From NCBI RefSeq assembly GCF_002933855.1, contig NZ_BFAQ01000034.1, forward strand, positions 1 through 64,000: 64,000 nt of DNA, read 5' to 3'. Source of the stretch: Vibrio penaeicida (GTDB taxonomy: Bacteria; Pseudomonadota; Gammaproteobacteria; Enterobacterales; Vibrionaceae). Made by a program: the position numbers and the translations under genes. The first letter of the stretch is position 1, and the number at the start of each line of letters is the position of its first letter. The notes below the pieces were generated by a model, which saw nothing but the letters and a program-made list of their open reading frames with translations, was not told the origin of the DNA and ran no database searches. Positions 60,210 to 64,000 of this stretch are shown piece after piece.

Positions 60210-61007
60210 TTAATTCATTGCCATGCCGCCACAGACATTGAGCGCTTGCCCTGTAATATAGCCTGTTTCGTCAGAGGCAAAAAATGCGATGGCATTCGCC
60301 ACATCTTGTGGTGTGCCAGCTCTTTTCAAGGGAATATTGCTGACCCATTCCTCGATCAACTCTCCCTCTTGATAGGTTTTATCAGGAGTCGAAAGCATTT
60401 CACCCCATACTTTATCATTATATTTCCACATGTCACTCTCAATGATACCAGGGCAAACCGAGTTTACAGTGATGTTTTTCGTTGCCAATTCAAGTGCTAA
60501 AGATTGGGTAACGCCAATGACACCCATTTTGCTTGCGGCATAGTGGGGAGTGTAGATAAAGCCATTTCTGCCTTGCAAAGAAGAGGTGTTGACAATGCGA
60601 CCTCCACCTTGATTTGCCATGTATTTTGCAGCTTCTCGGCTGCATAACCAAACCCCAGTAGTATTGACATGAAGTACGTTGTTGAACTCTTCATGGGTCA
60701 TTTCATCGAAAGGTTTAATAGTGATGATACCAGCGTTGTGAATGCTTATATCAATGGCGGAAAAGGTGTCGAAAGCAAAGCGAAATAAATCTCTAACTTG
60801 CTGCTCAGAAGAGATATCAACCACCTTAGATTCAACACGAGAACCTGAAAATTTTTGGCGGATCTGACGTGCCGTGTCGTGAATGATCTCGTCATTAGAA
60901 GCAATGACCAAATCCGCACCTTTGGAGGCAAAATGTTCAGCAATGCCTTTACCTATACCCTTGCAAGCACCAGTGATAACAACACTTTTGTTTTTAAATT
61001 GACTCAT
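60210..61007 (-). CDS. Short-chain dehydrogenase/reductase, probably polyol-active
   Basis: 265 residues. Rossmann motif VVITGACKGIGKGIAEHFAS (TGx3GxG), acidic residue region after beta2, SIHNAGII, catalytic Ser-Tyr-Lys in NTSSLQGRNGFIYTPHYAASK, and the C-terminal TGQALNVCGGMAMN. Within a sugar ABC operon it most likely oxidises an imported polyol to a ketose. Similar sets exist for sorbitol, ribitol and erythritol. The precise substrate is not readable. Confidence 0.85.
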   Translation of the reverse strand: MSQFKNKSVVITGACKGIGKGIAEHFASKGADLVIASNDEIIHDTARQIRQKFSGSRVESKVVDISSEQQVRDLFRFAFDTFSAIDISIHNAGIITIKPFDEMTHEEFNNVLHVNTTGVWLCSREAAKYMANQGGGRIVNTSSLQGRNGFIYTPHYAASKMGVIGVTQSLALELATKNITVNSVCPGIIESDMWKYNDKVWGEMLSTPDKTYQEGELIEEWVSNIPLKRAGTPQDVANAIAFFASDETGYITGQALNVCGGMAMN

Positions 61008-61021
61008 TGAAAATTTCCTTA

Positions 61022-62545
61022 TTATTGTGTAGCAAGCGCCATAACGGAGACTTGGTTGGCTTCTTTAGCCTCCAAAATACCTTGCTGTTCACCGTGCGCT
61101 AGTACCATGATTCGATCAGATAAACCAAGCACTTCGTCTAAGTCTGAACTGACTATGATCACTGCCATCCCTTGTTGAGCTAACTCTGATATCACGTCGT
61201 AGATTGCTGCTCGCGCACCCACATCTATACCTCTGGTGGGCTCATCCAAGATAAATACTTTCGGGTTGCGTGCGATCCATTTGGCTATGATGACTTTTTG
61301 CTGGTTACCACCGGATAAATCGGAGACTTTCTGGTGAATTTGGCCTTTGACCCCCATTTTATCAATCGTTTCCTGTGCAAAATCCGCCATGTTTTTTGGG
61401 TTGATCCAGCCACCTGAGCTGAATTGGTCGAAATTGCCATAAGCGACATTGTCACAAATGGAGTCTTCCAAAATGACGCCTTGAATTTTCCTATCTTCGG
61501 GAACCAAAACAATTCCTTTATCAATGGCGTCTTTAGGAGTAGAAATGTTAACTTGAGCACCATCGAGCAAAACCCTTCCAGATTGGGTAGGGTCCGCACC
61601 CGATATGGCTCTGACGAGTTCTGTTCGACCCGCACCCACAATGCCGGCGATCCCAAAAATTTCCCCTTTGTTAACTGAAAAGTTGATGTCTTGAAATTCT
61701 TTGGTAGCTGAGTTCAGGCTCTGAACCTCGATAACCGGTGAACCGATCTGGTGGATTCGTTCTGGGAAGACTCTATCGATACTTCGACCAACCATCTCAC
61801 TGACCAATTGTTTGACTGGGACATCTGCATGAGTGTGGTTCGCCACTTGGCTTCCATCCCTCAATACCACGATGCGATCAGCGATTTGAGCTATTTCTTC
61901 TAGTCGATGGCTTATGTAGATGAAAGAAACGCCTTCATTTTTTAGATGCCGGATCTGCTCGAACAAACGTTCTGTTTCTTCTCCTCCAAGCGCGGCCGTG
62001 GGTTCATCAAGGATCAGCAGCTTGGCATTAAGTGTTAGCGCTTTGGCGATTTCCACTTGTTGTTGAGCGGCAACTTTGAGATCTTTGACCAACATGTTGG
62101 CGGATACGTCCAGCCCGAGCCTCTCAAGTTGAACATTAGCAGCTTCTACCATAGCGTCTTGATTGACGAGACCGTTGCGAACAATGGTTCTTCCAAGAAA
62201 AACGTTTTCCGCTATGCTTAAGTCGGGTAGTAAACGAATCTCCTGATGTATCAAGCCTATACCTGAATCCAGTGCATCTGCGGGGGAAGTCGGAGAGTAA
62301 GGTTTACCCTGCCAGATCATTTCCCCTGAACTGGGTTTAATGACTCCAGCTATAATGGAAGACAGGGTGGATTTTCCCGCTCCATTTTCTCCTAGTAAAG
62401 ACACTACTTCACCGGGTTTTACTGTAAGGTTAACATCTGAAAGTACTTCAATGTTTCCGTACTTTTTCCCAGCCCCCTTAACCATAAGCCCACGGTCAGG
62501 TGAGCTTATGGCAGAGGCGGAAGTTTGATCAAATTCTGACTTCAT
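61022..62545 (-). CDS. Sugar ABC transporter ATPase, RbsA/XylG-type (two ATPase domains)
   Basis: 507 residues, a carbohydrate uptake (CUT2) ATPase. First half: Walker A in VSLLGENGAGKSTLSSIIAG, signature LKVAAQQQVEIAKALTLNAK, Walker B LLILDEPTAALGG. Second half: degenerate P-loop GIAGIVGAGRTELVRAISGA, signature DLSGGNQQKVIIAKWIARNP, and FILDEPTRGIDVGAR. It lies 15 bp after the binding protein gene and 14 bp before the SDR gene. Powers uptake of a monosaccharide or polyol. Confidence 0.93.
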   Translation of the reverse strand: MKSEFDQTSASAISSPDRGLMVKGAGKKYGNIEVLSDVNLTVKPGEVVSLLGENGAGKSTLSSIIAGVIKPSSGEMIWQGKPYSPTSPADALDSGIGLIHQEIRLLPDLSIAENVFLGRTIVRNGLVNQDAMVEAANVQLERLGLDVSANMLVKDLKVAAQQQVEIAKALTLNAKLLILDEPTAALGGEETERLFEQIRHLKNEGVSFIYISHRLEEIAQIADRIVVLRDGSQVANHTHADVPVKQLVSEMVGRSIDRVFPERIHQIGSPVIEVQSLNSATKEFQDINFSVNKGEIFGIAGIVGAGRTELVRAISGADPTQSGRVLLDGAQVNISTPKDAIDKGIVLVPEDRKIQGVILEDSICDNVAYGNFDQFSSGGWINPKNMADFAQETIDKMGVKGQIHQKVSDLSGGNQQKVIIAKWIARNPKVFILDEPTRGIDVGARAAIYDVISELAQQGMAVIIVSSDLDEVLGLSDRIMVLAHGEQQGILEAKEANQVSVMALATQ

Positions 62546-62560
62546 ACTTCCTGCCTTTTA

Positions 62561-63493
62561 TTAAGGGTGAACTTTGATGAATTGATCAACGTTTTCTTTT
62601 ACGGTTAACGTAGCACCTTGTAACTGAGTTTTTGGCACGTATAGACCGTCTTTCAAGTCAAGTGCAGAGCGGACAGCTAAGCGACCCATGAATTGAGTTT
62701 GTTGAGTCATTGTAGCTGCAAGAATGCCTTTCTTAACTGCTTCTAATCCTGCAGCATCTCCGTCGAATCCAACGACAACCACGTCATGATCTAGATTAGC
62801 CACTTTAACTGCTTGTGCTGCACCCAGTGCTAACGCATCAGCTCGACCAAAGAAAACCGTGATATTGGGATCGCGCTGCAGCATGTCTTGTGCGATGGAG
62901 AAACCTTCGTCTTGCATCCACGCTTTGCTGGCTTGTTTAGTTACAACGTTCAGATCTGGGTGCTCGGCGATGGCTTCGTTGAACCCGCGATTACGGTCGA
63001 TTTCAGGCGTTGTACCAATCTGACCTTGAACTACTCCAATGCGACCTTTTCCACCAGTGATTTTAGCAACGTATTCACCCAACACTTTGGCAGCAGCAAC
63101 ACTATCAGTTGCGATAAAAGTATCACCTGGTGCACTTTCTGGATTTCTATCGACTGTGACAACAGGAATACCCGCGTTGCGTGCAGCCTTTACAGGTACA
63201 CTTGCTGCCGTTGCACCAGCTGGGATGTAAATGATGGCATCCACTTTACGAGTGATCAGATCTTGAATCTGGCTCACTTGGGTCGCAGAATCTCCGCGAG
63301 CATCTACTACAATCACCTTGGCTCCAACTCGCTTACCTTCTGCTTCGACAGATTGTTTGATCTGGTTAAAAAAATCAGCCTGAAGGTTGGCAACTGCTAA
63401 CCCTATGGTTGTTTCTGCCCATGCAGCATTTGCAACCAAAGTGGCGGATAATATCACTGCACCTTGCAGCCATTGTTTCACTTGCTTAAACAT
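62561..63493 (-). CDS. Sugar ABC transporter periplasmic binding protein, RbsB-type
   Basis: 310 residues. Signal peptide KQWLQGAVILSATLVANAAW then AETTIGLAVANLQADFFNQI. Peripla_BP_4 blocks: VDARGDSATQVSQIQDLITR, KVDAIIYIPAGATAASVPVK, PVVTVDRNPESAPGDTFIAT, VFFGRADALALGAAQAVKVA, VVVGFDGDAAGLEAVKKGIL. The residues around FNQI, VDRN and GFDGD line the sugar site in relatives. It is preceded by the permease and followed by the ATPase in one operon. Confidence 0.93.
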   Translation of the reverse strand: MFKQVKQWLQGAVILSATLVANAAWAETTIGLAVANLQADFFNQIKQSVEAEGKRVGAKVIVVDARGDSATQVSQIQDLITRKVDAIIYIPAGATAASVPVKAARNAGIPVVTVDRNPESAPGDTFIATDSVAAAKVLGEYVAKITGGKGRIGVVQGQIGTTPEIDRNRGFNEAIAEHPDLNVVTKQASKAWMQDEGFSIAQDMLQRDPNITVFFGRADALALGAAQAVKVANLDHDVVVVGFDGDAAGLEAVKKGILAATMTQQTQFMGRLAVRSALDLKDGLYVPKTQLQGATLTVKENVDQFIKVHP

Positions 63494-63546
63494 GTAACTC
63501 TCCTTGTTGTCATTACTTACCTCGCAACAGTTGCAAGGGTTTGGGT

Positions 63547-64000
63547 TTAAGAGGACTTTCTGCCAAGTGTGTCGAAAGCGACCGCTATCGCTATAACGAT
63601 GCCGATGACTACTTGTTGAAAGAAAGGTGAGATGCCCAGTAGGTTTAGCCCGTTTCTCAGCACCCCAATAATCAACACGCCCACAACAGTACCTATGATG
63701 GCTCCGCGTCCTCCTTTGAGACTTGCTCCGCCAATCACAACAGCGGCAATAGTATCGAGTTCATACGCAATACCAGCGCTGGGTTGGGAAGAGTCTAGCC
63801 TTGCAGCTAATGTCATTGCTGCAATACCAGCCAACAGCCCTGAAGCGACGTAGACCAAGATGGTTTGCTTGTGCACATTTATTCCTGCTAACCTCGCGAC
63901 CTCTTCATTGCCGCCGATAGCGTAAAGATTTCTGCCATTAGCGCGATATTTGAGATAGAGCCCTGCGATCAATGTAAGAAGAATAAAAATGCCCATTGTG
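63547..64000 (-). CDS. Sugar ABC transporter permease, RbsC-type (3' part; cut by the window edge)
   Basis: The gene enters from the right edge; about 150 C-terminal residues are visible. BPD_transp_2 blocks: RNLYAIGGNEEVARLAGINV, VYVASGLLAGIAAMTLAARL, ELDTIAAVVIGGASLKGGRG and VIIGVLRNGLNLLGISPFFQ. The EAA-like coupling helix is at GNEEVARLAGI. First visible gene of the permease-binding protein-ATPase-SDR-SorC operon on the minus strand. Confidence 0.92.
   Translation of the reverse strand, partial: TMGIFILLTLIAGLYLKYRANGRNLYAIGGNEEVARLAGINVHKQTILVYVASGLLAGIAAMTLAARLDSSQPSAGIAYELDTIAAVVIGGASLKGGRGAIIGTVVGVLIIGVLRNGLNLLGISPFFQQVVIGIVIAIAVAFDTLGRKSS

Noticed and set aside
1..64000. CRISPR array or insertion sequence
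   Set aside because: I found no regular direct repeats with spacers and no transposase. The only tandem repeats are the Sel1-like genes and the HipB operators.

Overview
The window looks like a chromosomal segment of a Vibrio or close Vibrionaceae relative. The gene order smpB-ratA-rnfH-bamE-recN-nadK-grpE-minor pilins ... tadA-mltF-purL matches what I recall of the V. cholerae chromosome. PomA/PomB encode a sodium-driven flagellar stator, the tmRNA tag reads ANDENYALAA, and crl, frsA and gpt lie next to each other as in other vibrios. All calls are made by reading the sequence; no database search was run.

Layout. (1) 1-6786: an AT-rich accessory block with five complete or partial paralogues of one periplasmic Sel1-like family, two membrane-anchored relatives, and two gene fragments. 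One fragment resembles the C-terminus of a large type VI secretion (T6SS) effector. I read the block as an orphan effector/immunity array. (2) 6807-11923 (minus): a yjfI-yjfJ-K+ channel-yjfK-yjfL-yjfM-yjfC operon, a conserved membrane-stress-like cluster of unsolved function. (3) 12099-13314: a lipoate-ligase-like gene, then a hipBA toxin-antitoxin locus gutted by an internal deletion but still carrying four HipB-type operators spaced exactly 28 bp apart. (4) 13401-19485: ssrA and smpB (trans-translation), ratA-rnfH, bamE, recN with LexA boxes, nadK and a sigma32-driven grpE. (5) 19655-22898: type IV minor pilins. (6) 23194-30825: an AbgT-type transporter, formaldehyde detoxification (frmA-fghA), a LysR regulator, tadA, a small basic ORF and mltF. 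(7) 31189-41924: purL, a DUF3622 protein, pepD, a probable CRP-linked dual-function small RNA, a purine permease with a PurR box, gpt, frsA and crl. (8) 42066-51091: proBA, then the nrdR-ribD-ribE-ribBA-ribH-nusB-thiL-pgpA block. (9) 51164-57863: xseB-ispA-dxs facing pomA-pomB-thiI. (10) 57978-64000: a DUF805 protein, a small beta-barrel-like protein, and a sugar or polyol ABC transporter/SDR/SorC operon cut by the right edge.

How the genes work together. Riboflavin synthesis is almost complete here: RibD, RibE, RibH and DHBP synthase are present, but the GTP cyclohydrolase II half of RibBA has lost its zinc cysteines. Dxs, IspA, ThiI and ThiL link isoprenoid and thiamine synthesis, since DXP feeds both. 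PurL and the purine permease share PurR-type operators. The most unusual parts are the Sel1-like array with its effector remnant, the hipBA scar, and the small RNA with a 28-codon ORF at about 37.55-37.86 kb.
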